Assembly: GCA_963815445.1 (NCBI GenBank)
Contig: CAWFGV010000011.1
Location: 1,116,001-1,180,000 of the forward strand
Origin: JANLYC01 sp963815445
GTDB lineage: Bacteria; Actinomycetota; Actinomycetes; Propionibacteriales; Nocardioidaceae
DNA length: 64,000 nt
Direction of reading: 5' to 3'
Shown: piece after piece, positions 33,877-42,503 of the stretch
How positions within the stretch are numbered: the first letter of the stretch is position 1
Layout: each line of letters starts with the position of its first letter
Made by a program: the position numbers and the translations under genes
Notes under the pieces: generated by a model
The model's database searches: none
What the model saw: only the letters and a program-made list of their open reading frames with translations
What the model was told of the DNA's origin: nothing

Positions 33877-35733
33877 ATGCCCTCCTCTCTTCGACGCCGG
33901 TCCCTCGCCTCAGCGGCGGCCACCCTGGCGATGTTGGCCACGGCTGCACCCGCCCTCTCGGTCCGCACCGCCGACGGACCGGCCGCCACCCACGACGAGT
34001 CCGCACAGCAGGCCTATCAGCGCGCCAGCCAGGCGAAGGGTGCGGGCAAGGACGTCCGCCTCGATCTGCTGGCCATCAACGACTTCCATGGGAACCTCGA
34101 CAAGATCCCGGCCACCAGCTCCTCGGGCCGTATCAACAGCACGCCGGCCGGCGGCGTCGAGTACCTTGCTCGCCACCTCCAGAACCTGCGCAACCAGGCC
34201 CGGGCCAACGGTGCGAACACGCTCACCGTTGCCGCCGGCGACCTCGTGGGCGCATCTCCCCTGTTGTCCGCCGCGTTTCACGACGAGCCCACGATCGAGG
34301 CGATGAACAAGATCGGCCTCCAGGTCGCCTCGGTCGGCAACCACGAGTTCGACGAGGGCTACCAGGAGCTGCTGCGACTGCAGAACGGCGGCTGCATCCC
34401 CGACGGCCCCGACGGCGCCAACAACCAGAACAGCTGTCCCGCCCACACCTTCACAGGGGCCGATTTCCAGTACCTCGCGGCCAACGTGAAGTACGACGAC
34501 GGCAAGCCTCACTCTGGTCAGTCGATCTTTCCCGGCTACAAGATCTTCAACGTCAGCGGAGTAAAGGTGGGCTTCATCGGTATGACGCTCGAGGACACTC
34601 CGTCGATCGTGACGCAGAGCGGCATCCAGGGCCTCACGTTCACCGACGAGGTCGACACCGCCAACGCCCTCGTCCCGGAGCTACGCAAGAAGGGCGTCAA
34701 CGCGATCGTCGTCCTGCTCCACCAGGGCGTGGTCCCGTCCGACCCCACGGCGTACGACGCCTGCACGGGTGTCAGCGGGCCGGCCCTGGCGATCGCGCAG
34801 AACCTCAGCCCCCAGATCGACGCGGTCATCTCCGGACACACGCACCAGGCCTACAACTGCACGGTGTCGGATCCCGCCGGACAGCCCCGCCTGCTCACGA
34901 GCGCTTCGTCGTTCGGTCGCATGATCACCGACGTCCACCTGCTCCTCGACAAGAAGACCAAGGACGTCGTGCGGCCCGCCGCCTACGCGCAGAACAAGAT
35001 CGTCACCAACACCGACGTGGCACCGGTGCAGCAGCTGACCGATCTGGTCAACCTCTACAAGGGTCTGGTCTCGTCGATCGCGAACGCGGTCATCGGACAT
35101 CTGGCGGCCTCGGCGAACGGCATGGTCGTCAAGACGACGAACCCTGCGGGTGAGTCTCCGCTCGGCGACCTCATCGCCGACGCGCAGCGCACTGATCCTT
35201 CCGTCATCCCGCCGGGCGGCGTGGCGCCGACCATCGCGTTCATGAACCCGGGCGGTATCCGAGCCGACCTGCTCGCGGACAGCAGCAACAGCGTCACGTA
35301 CGGTGCGGCGTTCAGCACGCAGCCGTTCAACAACTACGACGTGTCCATGGACCTGACCGGACAGCAGATCCTCGACCTGCTCGAGCAGCAGTGGTCAGGC
35401 AGCAACGCGGCACCCGACAACAAGATCCTGCAGGTCAGCGGACTCTGGTACACCTGGGACCAGTCCAACGCGCCGGGCAGCAAGGTGGTCGTGTCGTCCG
35501 TCCAGGTCGACTCCAACGGCGACGGCGCTCCCGACACGGCCATCAACCCGGCTGCGACGTACCGGGTGGTCTGCAACTCGTTCCTGGCCGGCGGCGGCGA
35601 CAACTTCGGCGTCTTTGCGGCCGGCCCCAACCAGTACTTCGGCGGGCTCGACATCGACGCCCTGTCGCGGTACCTGGCTGCGCACGATCCCTACACCCCG
35701 GTCGCAAGCAACAGGATCAGCACCCAGCCCTGA
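33877..35733 (+). CDS. Secreted bifunctional metallophosphatase/5'-nucleotidase
   Basis: A 618-residue exported UshA/NadN-type enzyme that releases phosphate from nucleotides outside the cell. The signal peptide is RRRSLASAAATLAMLATAAPA. The N-terminal metallophosphatase domain shows LLAINDFHGNL (metal ligands Asp, His), VAAGDLVGASP, SVGNHEFDEGY (Asn-His-Glu), VVLLHQG and VISGHTHQAYN; the C-terminal nucleotidase domain shows GESPLGDLIADAQ, FMNPGGIRADL, FNNYDVSMDLTGQQILDLLEQQW and FLAGGGDNFGVF. All key motifs are intact. The ATG follows GATAGGAG. A strong hairpin lies just after the gene. Confidence 0.95.
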   Translation: MPSSLRRRSLASAAATLAMLATAAPALSVRTADGPAATHDESAQQAYQRASQAKGAGKDVRLDLLAINDFHGNLDKIPATSSSGRINSTPAGGVEYLARHLQNLRNQARANGANTLTVAAGDLVGASPLLSAAFHDEPTIEAMNKIGLQVASVGNHEFDEGYQELLRLQNGGCIPDGPDGANNQNSCPAHTFTGADFQYLAANVKYDDGKPHSGQSIFPGYKIFNVSGVKVGFIGMTLEDTPSIVTQSGIQGLTFTDEVDTANALVPELRKKGVNAIVVLLHQGVVPSDPTAYDACTGVSGPALAIAQNLSPQIDAVISGHTHQAYNCTVSDPAGQPRLLTSASSFGRMITDVHLLLDKKTKDVVRPAAYAQNKIVTNTDVAPVQQLTDLVNLYKGLVSSIANAVIGHLAASANGMVVKTTNPAGESPLGDLIADAQRTDPSVIPPGGVAPTIAFMNPGGIRADLLADSSNSVTYGAAFSTQPFNNYDVSMDLTGQQILDLLEQQWSGSNAAPDNKILQVSGLWYTWDQSNAPGSKVVVSSVQVDSNGDGAPDTAINPAATYRVVCNSFLAGGGDNFGVFAAGPNQYFGGLDIDALSRYLAAHDPYTPVASNRISTQP

Positions 35734-35742
35734 GCTGACCGA

Positions 35743-35787
35743 CCAACGATGTGGCGCACGTCCCGAAGGGGGCGTGCGCCGCGTTGG
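35743..35787 (+). terminator. Hairpin after the 5'-nucleotidase gene
   Basis: Two nested stems: CCAACG/CGTTGG outside and GGCGCACG/CGTGCGCC inside, with CCC-GAA-GGG at the tip. It starts about 10 bp after the stop codon and is the best terminator in this part of the window. Confidence 0.75.
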
Positions 35788-35857
35788 CGTGCGCTGTCGT
35801 CAGGATGCGTGCGGGCAAAGGCCACCGTGCTCGCACGCCGCCTGACATGATCGAGGC

Positions 35858-36187
35858 ATGGACGTCGCATCGATCAACACCCTCGCCGAAGAACAGCTCA
35901 CGATTGCCGCCCGAGCGGCCAGCGGCCGCAGTGCGGTCCGCGCGTACGGCCGGCCCTCTGCCAGCCTCCGACAGACCCTGGTGGCCCTGACGGCCGGGCG
36001 GACGATGGCCGAGCACAAGAGCCCGGGCGACGCGACACTCCTCTGTCTCCAGGGCCAGGTGGTGGTCCGCGCGGGAACGACCAGTGTGGAGCTCGGGCCC
36101 GGTGACCTGCTCGCCATCCCGCCGCAGCGCCACGATGTCGAGGCACTGCAGGACTCAGCGCTCCTCCTGACCGTCTCCCTGCACTGA
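35858..36187 (+). CDS. Small cupin-domain protein
   Basis: A 109-residue single-domain cupin. The core is TAGRTMAEHKSPGDATLLCLQGQVVVRAGTTSVELGPGDLLAIPPQRHDVEAL, with the two cupin motifs G(x)5HxH-like (AEHKSPGD) and GPGDLLAIPPxxxH. One metal-binding His is replaced, so metal binding is uncertain. The activity of such small cupins is usually unknown. The last codons and stop fall in a 17-bp tandem repeat (36169-36218), so the C terminus varies with that repeat. Confidence 0.8.
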   Translation: MDVASINTLAEEQLTIAARAASGRSAVRAYGRPSASLRQTLVALTAGRTMAEHKSPGDATLLCLQGQVVVRAGTTSVELGPGDLLAIPPQRHDVEALQDSALLLTVSLH

Positions 36188-36218
36188 CCGTCTCCCTGCG
36201 CCGACCGTCTCCTGCACT
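36169..36218. repeat. 17-bp tandem repeat, three copies
   Basis: GACCGTCTCCCTGCACT (36169-36185), a copy ending GCGCC (36186-36202) and a 16-nt copy with one base deleted (36203-36218) follow one another. The first covers the cupin stop codon. Confidence 0.7.
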
Positions 36219-36263
36219 GGGGCCCCGGTTCGGCAGATAGGCAGATACCCAGTCCTGGCCCCA

Positions 36264-36309
36264 CGTTTGCCTTGTTCACAAGCCACCTGGCTTGTAAACA
36301 AGGCAAACG
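36264..36309. repeat. 46-nt palindrome with wider imperfect arms
   Basis: CGTTTGCCTTGTTCACAAGCC and GGCTTGTAAACAAGGCAAACG pair over 21 bp with one mismatch around a 4-nt loop. Outside, AGGCAG and AGTCC in the left arm recur inverted in the right arm, so partial symmetry reaches roughly 36233-36345. It has the appearance of a mobile miniature element or a strong bidirectional terminator; no transposase is near. Confidence 0.65.
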
Positions 36310-36415
36310 CGGGTTGGGGACTGCAGACCTGCCTTGGGCAGTCTCGCGGCAGTGCCTGGCCCAACCGGTCCGGGCGGCGCCAGGATCCCCCGCGGACACC
36401 CCCATCCCCGGTTCG

Positions 36416-36562
36416 CGGTCAGTCCCAGTACGCCGAACAACACACTCGCGCGGTCAGTCGCAATACGCCGAACAACACGCTCGCGCGGTCAGTCCCAGTA
36501 CGCCGAACAACACGCTCGCGCGGTCAGTCCCAGTACGCCGAACAACACGCCCGCGCGGTCAG
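36416..36562. repeat. Four 35-bp direct tandem repeats plus a partial fifth
   Basis: Units start at 36416, 36451, 36486 and 36521, each beginning CGGTCAGTC and containing CCGAACAACAC; copies differ at one to four positions. A partial copy (CGGTCAG) begins at 36556. No spacers are present. 35 bp is not a multiple of three, and no gene I can support covers them. Confidence 0.85.
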
Positions 36563-36617
36563 CCGCTGCGGCCGCAACGTGTCGACGTCGTAGGACCGGG
36601 TGCGAGATCATCACCCG

Positions 36618-37388
36618 ATGACCTTCGACGCTGCGCTCGGACCTGCACGGGCGCGGCGATGGTGGGTGTCCGGTCGGCGCGTCCGGTCGCTGGACCGGGC
36701 CGCGTCCTTCGTGTCGGACGTCGGGTTCGCGTTGCTCTTCCCGTCCGAGCGGGTGTTGGTGCCCTCGCTGTGGGAGGCGGTTGCGGGCGAGGACAGCGAG
36801 CCGTTCGCCACCGGCATGGACGCGGACGAGCGGCGGGTGTGGACGTGGAAGGACGAGCTCCCCCGCCGCAGGCTCGCCTGGTACGGCAACTATCTCGCCG
36901 GCCGGGGGTCGTTCCTCTCCCCCACGTTGCTCGATCTGCTGTACCCCGGTGCCGGCGAGCTCGACGATCATCTCGGTCTCGACCTGTCGCCGACCGCTCA
37001 CCAGATCGCTGCCGCCTTGGCCTCCGGGCCGCTCGCCAGCGCCACCCTTCGCGTCCTGGTCGGTGACCGCAACCGCTACCAACGCGCCGCGGCCGAGCTC
37101 CAGCGAGCGCTGCTGGTGACGATGGCCGGCACCGAGGAGAAGGCGTCCGGTTGGCCGTCCTCGCTCCTGGACCTGACCTGTCGTCGGTTCCAGGTCGGCG
37201 GCACCACCGACCATGTGGCCGCCGCTGGATGCTTCATCGACGTCGTGCTCGACACCTCGGCCGCCGAGCTCGCCCGAGCGTTCCGCTGGCCCGTGGCGCA
37301 CGCCCGCGAGCTGCTCGACGCTCTGGCCGACTCCGGCCGCGCCGTCCGGGCGGCCAAGCGGTACCGGTCTCCGGCGCTGGCGAGCTGA
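36618..37388 (+). CDS. AlkZ-related (YcaQ-like winged-helix) protein
   Basis: A 256-residue soluble protein. Blocks such as FVSDVGFALLFPSERVLVPSLWEAVAG, WTWKDELPRRRLAWYGNYLAGRGSFLSPTLLDLLYP and ELQRALLVTMAGTEEKASGW recall actinobacterial proteins annotated as AlkZ-related (relatives of the crosslink-repair glycosylase YcaQ). The catalytic Q-x-D of AlkZ is not seen, so glycosylase activity is unlikely and DNA-binding is a guess from winged-helix-like parts. The ATG at 36618 is chosen; the ribosome site is weak. It lies just after the tandem repeats and 53 bp before the helicase gene on the same strand, a plausible repair pair. Confidence 0.5.
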   Translation: MTFDAALGPARARRWWVSGRRVRSLDRAASFVSDVGFALLFPSERVLVPSLWEAVAGEDSEPFATGMDADERRVWTWKDELPRRRLAWYGNYLAGRGSFLSPTLLDLLYPGAGELDDHLGLDLSPTAHQIAAALASGPLASATLRVLVGDRNRYQRAAAELQRALLVTMAGTEEKASGWPSSLLDLTCRRFQVGGTTDHVAAAGCFIDVVLDTSAAELARAFRWPVAHARELLDALADSGRAVRAAKRYRSPALAS

Positions 37389-37441
37389 GCCGCGTGCCAC
37401 CGGTGTCGTGACGATCGGGTCGGCACGGGAGGATGAGCGCG

Positions 37442-39982
37442 ATGTCGTCCCCCGTACCCGCCGCGCCCCTCATCGAGCGCATCCCCGCTGAGTCGACCCC
37501 TGACGCCCTGTATGACGCGTTCGAGACGTGGGTCTCCGAGCAAGGCCTCACCCTCTACCCGGCCCAGTCCGAAGCCCTGATCGAGATCGTCGACGACGCC
37601 AACGTCATCCTCGCGACCCCGACTGGATCCGGGAAGAGCCTCGTCGCGGCCGGCGCCCACTTCACTGCCCTCGCCCACGGCCGACGCAGCTACTACACCG
37701 CCCCGATCAAGGCCCTCGTGTCGGAGAAGTTCTTCGCCCTGTGCGACCTGTTCGGGCCAGAGAACGTCGGCATGCTGACCGGGGACGCGGCAGTCAACCC
37801 GACTGCGCCGATCATCACCGCCACTGCCGAGGTGGTCGCCAACCAGGCGCTCCGCGAGGGCAGCGCCGCCGACATCGGGCTCGTCGTGATGGACGAGTTC
37901 CACTTCTACGCGGAGCCCGACCGCGGCTGGGCCTGGCAGGTCCCCCTCCTGGAGCTGACCGGAGCGCAGTTCGTGCTGATGTCGGCAACCCTCGGCGACA
38001 TGTCGCGCTTCCGGGACGACCTCACCCGCCGTACGGGTCGACGGACTGCGATCGTCGCGTCGGCCGACCGGCCGGTCCCACTCCACTTCTCGTATGTCGC
38101 CACGCCGATCCACGAGACGCTCGAGGAACTTCTCACCACCCACCAGGCGCCGGTCTACGTCGTGCACTTCACCCAGGCCGAAGCGATCGAACGGGCGCAG
38201 GCCCTCTCGAGCCTGAAGGTGGCCACCCGCGAGGAACGCGATCGCATTGCCGAGCTGATCGGAGACTTCCGGTTTGCGGCCGGCTTCGGGCGGACGCTGA
38301 GTCGGCTGATCAGAATGGGCATCGGGGTGCATCACGCCGGCATGCTGCCGCGCTACCGGCGGCTGGTCGAGACACTGGCGCAGGCGGGGCTGCTCAAGGT
38401 CATCTGCGGCACCGACACCCTGGGTGTCGGCATCAACGTCCCGATCCGCACCGTGGTCCTGACCGGTCTCGCCAAGTACGACGGCGTGCGCACCCGGCAT
38501 CTGCGGGCTCGCGAGTTCCACCAGATCTCCGGCCGCGCCGGCCGGGCCGGCTACGACACCGTGGGCAGTGTCGTCGTGCAGGCCCCCGAGCACGAGGTCG
38601 AGAACGCCCGGCTGGTCAAGAAGGCCGGCGACGACCCGAAGAAGCTGCGCCGCGTGCAGCGCAAAAAAGCGCCGGAGGGATTTGTCAGCTGGGGGGAACG
38701 GACGTTCACGAAGCTCGTGGACGCCGAACCCGAGCCACTGACCTCGAGCTTCGCCGTGACCCACTCCATGCTGCTCAACGTCATCGCGCGGCCAGGTGAC
38801 CCGTTCGCCGCCATGCGCCGTCTGCTCACCGACAACCACGAGGACCGCGCCGCCCAGCTACGCCACATGCGGCACGCCGTCGCGATCAGCCGGGCACTGC
38901 TGGCGGGGGGCGTGGTCGAGCGGTTGCCGGAGCCCGAGGAGTCGGGGCGCGGTGTGCGGCTGACGGTCGACCTGCAAGCGAACTTCGCGTTGGACCAGCC
39001 GCTGTCTGCCTTCGCGGTTGCCTCGCTGGGGCTGCTCGACGCCGAGTCACCGACGTACGCCCTCGATGTCGTCTCGGTGATCGAGTCGACGCTCGAAGAC
39101 CCGCGACAGGTCATCGCCGCGCAGCTCAACAAGGCACGCGGCGAGGCGGTCGCGGCGATGAAGTCCGAAGGGATCGAGTACGACGAACGGATCGAGCTGC
39201 TCGACGACGTCACCCATCCCAAGCCGCTGGCGGAGCTGCTCGAAGTGGCCTACGAGACCTACCGCAAGGGCCATCCGTGGGTCGCAGACCACCCGCTACG
39301 TCCGAAGTCCGTGGTGCGGGACATGTACGAACGCGCGATGACGTTCGTCGAGTACGTCGGCTTCTACGGCCTGGCCCGTTCGGAAGGTCTGGTGCTGAGA
39401 TACCTCGCCGACTGCTACCGGGCGCTGCGCCACACGGTGCCCGAGTCGGCGCGCAACGAGGAGCTCGTGGATGTCATCGAATGGCTCGGTGAGCTGACCC
39501 GCCAGGTCGACTCCTCCCTGCTCGACGAGTGGGAGAAGCTGGCTGCCGGCGAGGAAGTCGACCCGACCGACCTGGTACGACCGCCGCTGGACCCGGACGT
39601 GCGGCCGGTCACCGGCAATGCCCGTGCGTTCCGCGTCCTGGTACGCAACGCGATGTTCCGTCGCGTCGAGCTGGCGGCGCGACGGGACTGGGCCGCGCTG
39701 GGCGACCTCGACGTCGACGCCGGGTGGGACGCCGAGGCCTGGCAGGACGCGATGGCTCCGTACTGGGCGGAGCATGACGAGCTGCTCACCGACGCCGATG
39801 CCCGCGGGCCCGGTCTGGTGATCATCGACGACACCGCCGCGGCCGGCCACTGGCGCGTGCGGCAGATCCTGCACGACCCGGAGGGCTTCCACGACTGGGC
39901 CCTGCTCGCGTCCGTCGACCTCGCGGCGTCGGACGAAGCGGGATACGCCGTGGTGCTGCTCGACGACATCACCGGCGGCTGA
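37442..39982 (+). CDS. DUF3516-type DEAD/DEAH-box helicase
   Basis: An 846-residue SF2 helicase with a long C-terminal extension. Walker A is ATPTGSGKSLVAAG (around residue 57), Walker B/DExH is VVMDEFHFYAE, motif III is LMSATLGDMS, and the second RecA domain has VVHFTQAEA, GIGVHHAGMLPRYRR, CGTDTLGVGINVPIRTV and QISGRAGRAGYD. The extension from about residue 480 (LQANFALDQPLSAFAVAS ... ) is the DUF3516 part. It probably acts on RNA or DNA in an ATP-dependent way, as in Ski2/Lhr-related helicases. The start ATG 37442 has GGGAGG 9 nt before it; ATG 37433 lies too close to that site. Confidence 0.9.
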   Translation: MSSPVPAAPLIERIPAESTPDALYDAFETWVSEQGLTLYPAQSEALIEIVDDANVILATPTGSGKSLVAAGAHFTALAHGRRSYYTAPIKALVSEKFFALCDLFGPENVGMLTGDAAVNPTAPIITATAEVVANQALREGSAADIGLVVMDEFHFYAEPDRGWAWQVPLLELTGAQFVLMSATLGDMSRFRDDLTRRTGRRTAIVASADRPVPLHFSYVATPIHETLEELLTTHQAPVYVVHFTQAEAIERAQALSSLKVATREERDRIAELIGDFRFAAGFGRTLSRLIRMGIGVHHAGMLPRYRRLVETLAQAGLLKVICGTDTLGVGINVPIRTVVLTGLAKYDGVRTRHLRAREFHQISGRAGRAGYDTVGSVVVQAPEHEVENARLVKKAGDDPKKLRRVQRKKAPEGFVSWGERTFTKLVDAEPEPLTSSFAVTHSMLLNVIARPGDPFAAMRRLLTDNHEDRAAQLRHMRHAVAISRALLAGGVVERLPEPEESGRGVRLTVDLQANFALDQPLSAFAVASLGLLDAESPTYALDVVSVIESTLEDPRQVIAAQLNKARGEAVAAMKSEGIEYDERIELLDDVTHPKPLAELLEVAYETYRKGHPWVADHPLRPKSVVRDMYERAMTFVEYVGFYGLARSEGLVLRYLADCYRALRHTVPESARNEELVDVIEWLGELTRQVDSSLLDEWEKLAAGEEVDPTDLVRPPLDPDVRPVTGNARAFRVLVRNAMFRRVELAARRDWAALGDLDVDAGWDAEAWQDAMAPYWAEHDELLTDADARGPGLVIIDDTAAAGHWRVRQILHDPEGFHDWALLASVDLAASDEAGYAVVLLDDITGG

Positions 39983-40010
39983 CGCAGCCCGATCGGCGGT
40001 TCAGCTCTGC

Positions 40011-40721
40011 TCATGCCAGCCCGAGGTAGCTCTCCTGTACGCGCGGGTCGGCCAGCAGGTCGCCGGCCGTGCCGGACAGCACGATGCGCCCGGTCTCGAG
40101 CACGTACGCCCGCTCGGCCACCCGCAAGGCAGCGTCGACGTCCTGCTCCACCAGGAGCACCGACGTCCCGGACGCGGCGATGTCCGGCAGCCGGTCGATG
40201 ATCTCGTCGACGACGACCGGCGCGAGACCGAGCGACAGCTCGTCGATCATGATCAGGTCGGGACTGCCCATCAGGCCGCGCCCGATGGCACACATCTGCT
40301 GCTCTCCGCCTGACATGCTGCCCGCCACCTGTGAGAGCCGGGACTTCAACCCAGGGAACATCTCCAGCACCGGATCCAGGTCAGCGTTCTTGTTGCGCCA
40401 CCCCCCCAGCCGCAGGTTGTCCCGCACCGTCAGACCGGGGAAGAGCCTCCGACCCTCGGGAACGTGGGAGATTCCGCGGTCGACGATCTCCTCGATCGAC
40501 CGGGTGTGCACGTGTTCACCGTGGAAAGAGACCGTGCCTTCCTGGGGTGGGACCATGCCGGAGATCGCCCGTAGCAGCGTCGACTTGCCGGCACCGTTGG
40601 GACCTACCAGCGCGACCAGCTCCCGCTCGTCGACGCGAAGGTCGACGTCCCAGAGCGCCTGGACGCGTCCGTAGCCGGCCGTGAGACCGCTGACCTCAAG
40701 CAGCTCAGCCACGGCGTTCAT
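40011..40721 (-). CDS. livF: Branched-chain amino acid ABC transporter ATP-binding protein LivF
   Basis: A 236-residue ABC ATPase. Walker A GPNGAGKST, Q-loop region, signature MSGGEQQM, Walker B LIMIDELSLGL and H-loop DVDAAL are in order, and SHVPEGRRLFPGLTV is a LivF-type block. It pairs with LivG to drive uptake of branched-chain amino acids or other small carboxylates. The ATG at 40721 overlaps the end of livG by 17 bp and follows GGAG...GAGAGA, showing co-translation. It is the last gene of the operon; the next gene downstream is convergent. Confidence 0.92.
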   Translation of the reverse strand: MNAVAELLEVSGLTAGYGRVQALWDVDLRVDERELVALVGPNGAGKSTLLRAISGMVPPQEGTVSFHGEHVHTRSIEEIVDRGISHVPEGRRLFPGLTVRDNLRLGGWRNKNADLDPVLEMFPGLKSRLSQVAGSMSGGEQQMCAIGRGLMGSPDLIMIDELSLGLAPVVVDEIIDRLPDIAASGTSVLLVEQDVDAALRVAERAYVLETGRIVLSGTAGDLLADPRVQESYLGLA

Positions 40722-41469
40722 TCTCTCGACGCTCCGCGTACCGCTTGCCGAGGTATGCCTCGATGACACGCGGATCGGAGAGCACCTCGTCAGGATCACC
40801 GGACGTGAGCACCCGGCCCTGGTGCATCACGAGGACCCGGTCGCTCACCTCGCGGATGGCCTTCATCACGTGCTCGACCACGAGGATCGTCAGCCCACGG
40901 TCACGGAGCCGACGCAAGAGGGCCAGGCTGGGCTCGATCTCGCTGTAGCGCAGTCCGGCCATCACCTCGTCCAGGAGCAGCAGCTGCGGGTCGAGCGACA
41001 GCGCCTTGGCGAGCTCGAGCCGACGCGCATCCGCCGTGGACAGCTCCGCAGGCGCCCGGTCGCTGCTGGTGGCGAGACCGACCTCCTCGATGACGTCGTC
41101 GGCTCGAGCCAGCGCCTTCGCCATCGTCGTGGCCCGATGGGGGCCGTACAGCACCCCGACGGCGACGTTCTCCCGCACGGTCATCCCCCGGAACGGCTTG
41201 ACGATCTGGAACGTGCGCGCCACCCGCGCCTTTGCGACCACCCACGGTTTGGCCCCGGTCACGTCCACGCCGTTGACCAGCACACTGCCCGCCGACGGCT
41301 TGACGTGACCCGTCACGAGGTTGATGAAGGTGCTCTTGCCGGCCCCGTTGGGCCCGATCACGCCGAGGATCTGCCCGGCGGGCACGCTGAAGGACACGTC
41401 GGCCACCGCCTCCAGTCCCCCGAACCTGCGTCCGAGACCTCGTGTCTCCAGGACCGGTGTCGCGCTCAC
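40705..41469 (-). CDS. livG: Branched-chain amino acid ABC transporter ATP-binding protein LivG
   Basis: A 254-residue ABC ATPase with Walker A GPNGAGKST, the LivG-type FQIVKPFRGMTVRENV block, Walker B LLLLDEVMAGL and H-loop EHVMKAI. The signature sequence LSTADARRLELAKAL lacks the LSGGQ wording, but LSxADxRRLELA is a common variant in LivG-like proteins, so the site is judged normal. GTG 41469 overlaps the livM stop by 4 bp (GTGA). The basic tail RYAERRENERRG precedes the livF overlap. Confidence 0.92.
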   Translation of the reverse strand: MSATPVLETRGLGRRFGGLEAVADVSFSVPAGQILGVIGPNGAGKSTFINLVTGHVKPSAGSVLVNGVDVTGAKPWVVAKARVARTFQIVKPFRGMTVRENVAVGVLYGPHRATTMAKALARADDVIEEVGLATSSDRAPAELSTADARRLELAKALSLDPQLLLLDEVMAGLRYSEIEPSLALLRRLRDRGLTILVVEHVMKAIREVSDRVLVMHQGRVLTSGDPDEVLSDPRVIEAYLGKRYAERRENERRG

Positions 41470-42503
41470 AGCCGAAACCTCCGGACGTTGGACAGGAGCG
41501 AGTAGTCGCCGCTCCGTCGGGCCTCGCGCACGTAGTTGACCAGCCCCTGGGGCAGGAAGATCACGGCCACGATGATGATGGCGCCGAGGATGAACGTGTG
41601 CGCGTTCGTGTAGTGGTGCCGCAGGTACTCCGAGAGGTACTGCAGGCCGACGGCACCGAGCAGCGGGCCCAGTACGGTGCCGCTTCCGCCGATGACCACC
41701 ATCACCACCATGAGCACGGTGATCTCGACGTCGAAGAGGCGGTCGGGGAAGATCACCACCTGCTGGAAGGCGTAGCTGGCGCCGACCAGGCCGGTCAACA
41801 GACCCGAGACCGAGAACGCGAGGACCTTCGCCCGCGTGGTGTTGATCCCCATCGCCGCCGCGCCGTCCTCATCTTGATGGATGGCCCGCAGCGCAAAGCC
41901 GAACCGGCTCCGTGAGATCACGAGCCCGGTGGCGACGGACAGGACGGCGATCGCGAGGAACAGCAGGTAGAAGCCGTCGTTCCCGAGGTATGCCGTGGTG
42001 GCGTCCTTCCCGACGGTCGGCACCGTGATGCCGGCACCGCCACCGGTGAGGCTCGGCACGTTGGTGACCAGCTCCCGCATCCCCTCCGCGACACCGAGCG
42101 TCGCGATGGCGAAGTAGTGGCCCTTCAGCCGGAGCAGCGGCAGCCCGATGAGCACCGCAAACAGGGCTGCGCCGATCCCGCTGACCGGGAGTGCGAGCCA
42201 GAAGCTCACGTGCAGGTGGACCATCAGTACTGCGGTGGCGTAGCCACCGATCCCGAAGAAGACGACCTGGCCGAAGCAGGCGTACCCGGTGAAGCCGCCG
42301 ATGATGTTCCAGGCCTGCGCCAGTGCCACGAACATCAGGATCGTCGTGACGGTGCGTTCCTGGCCAACGTAGAGCTGGCTCTGCAACCCCAGCATCGCCA
42401 CGAGCAGCACCACCAACGAGCCCCACGGCAGCAGCCGCTGCCAGGTCGGGGTCGCGGCCCTGGGGGCGGCGGTGGTCGGCCCAGCCTCCTGGAGGTCGGT
42501 CAT
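41466..42503 (-). CDS. livM: Branched-chain amino acid ABC permease LivM
   Basis: A 345-residue permease with about nine to ten helices. GSLVVLLVAMLGLQSQLY and NIIGGFTGYACFGQVVFFGIGGYATA are typical for LivM (the GxxGYxxFGQxxFFGxGAY motif); RAIHQDEDGAAAMGINTTRAKVLAF is the EAA-like cytoplasmic loop that contacts the ATPase. The ATG at 42503 overlaps the livH stop by one base (TGATG) and follows GGAGG. Confidence 0.92.
   Translation of the reverse strand: MTDLQEAGPTTAAPRAATPTWQRLLPWGSLVVLLVAMLGLQSQLYVGQERTVTTILMFVALAQAWNIIGGFTGYACFGQVVFFGIGGYATAVLMVHLHVSFWLALPVSGIGAALFAVLIGLPLLRLKGHYFAIATLGVAEGMRELVTNVPSLTGGGAGITVPTVGKDATTAYLGNDGFYLLFLAIAVLSVATGLVISRSRFGFALRAIHQDEDGAAAMGINTTRAKVLAFSVSGLLTGLVGASYAFQQVVIFPDRLFDVEITVLMVVMVVIGGSGTVLGPLLGAVGLQYLSEYLRHHYTNAHTFILGAIIIVAVIFLPQGLVNYVREARRSGDYSLLSNVRRFRL

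Noticed and set aside
36416..36562. CRISPR array
   Set aside because: The units follow each other without spacers and no cas genes are present; this is a simple tandem repeat.
36272..37066. Protein made from the 35-bp tandem repeats
   Set aside because: The repeat length is not a multiple of three and the frame runs into the AlkZ-related gene in the wrong phase.
40705..41469. LivG as a broken ATPase because it lacks LSGGQ
   Set aside because: LSxADxRRLELA is a known variant in LivG-like proteins and all other motifs are intact.
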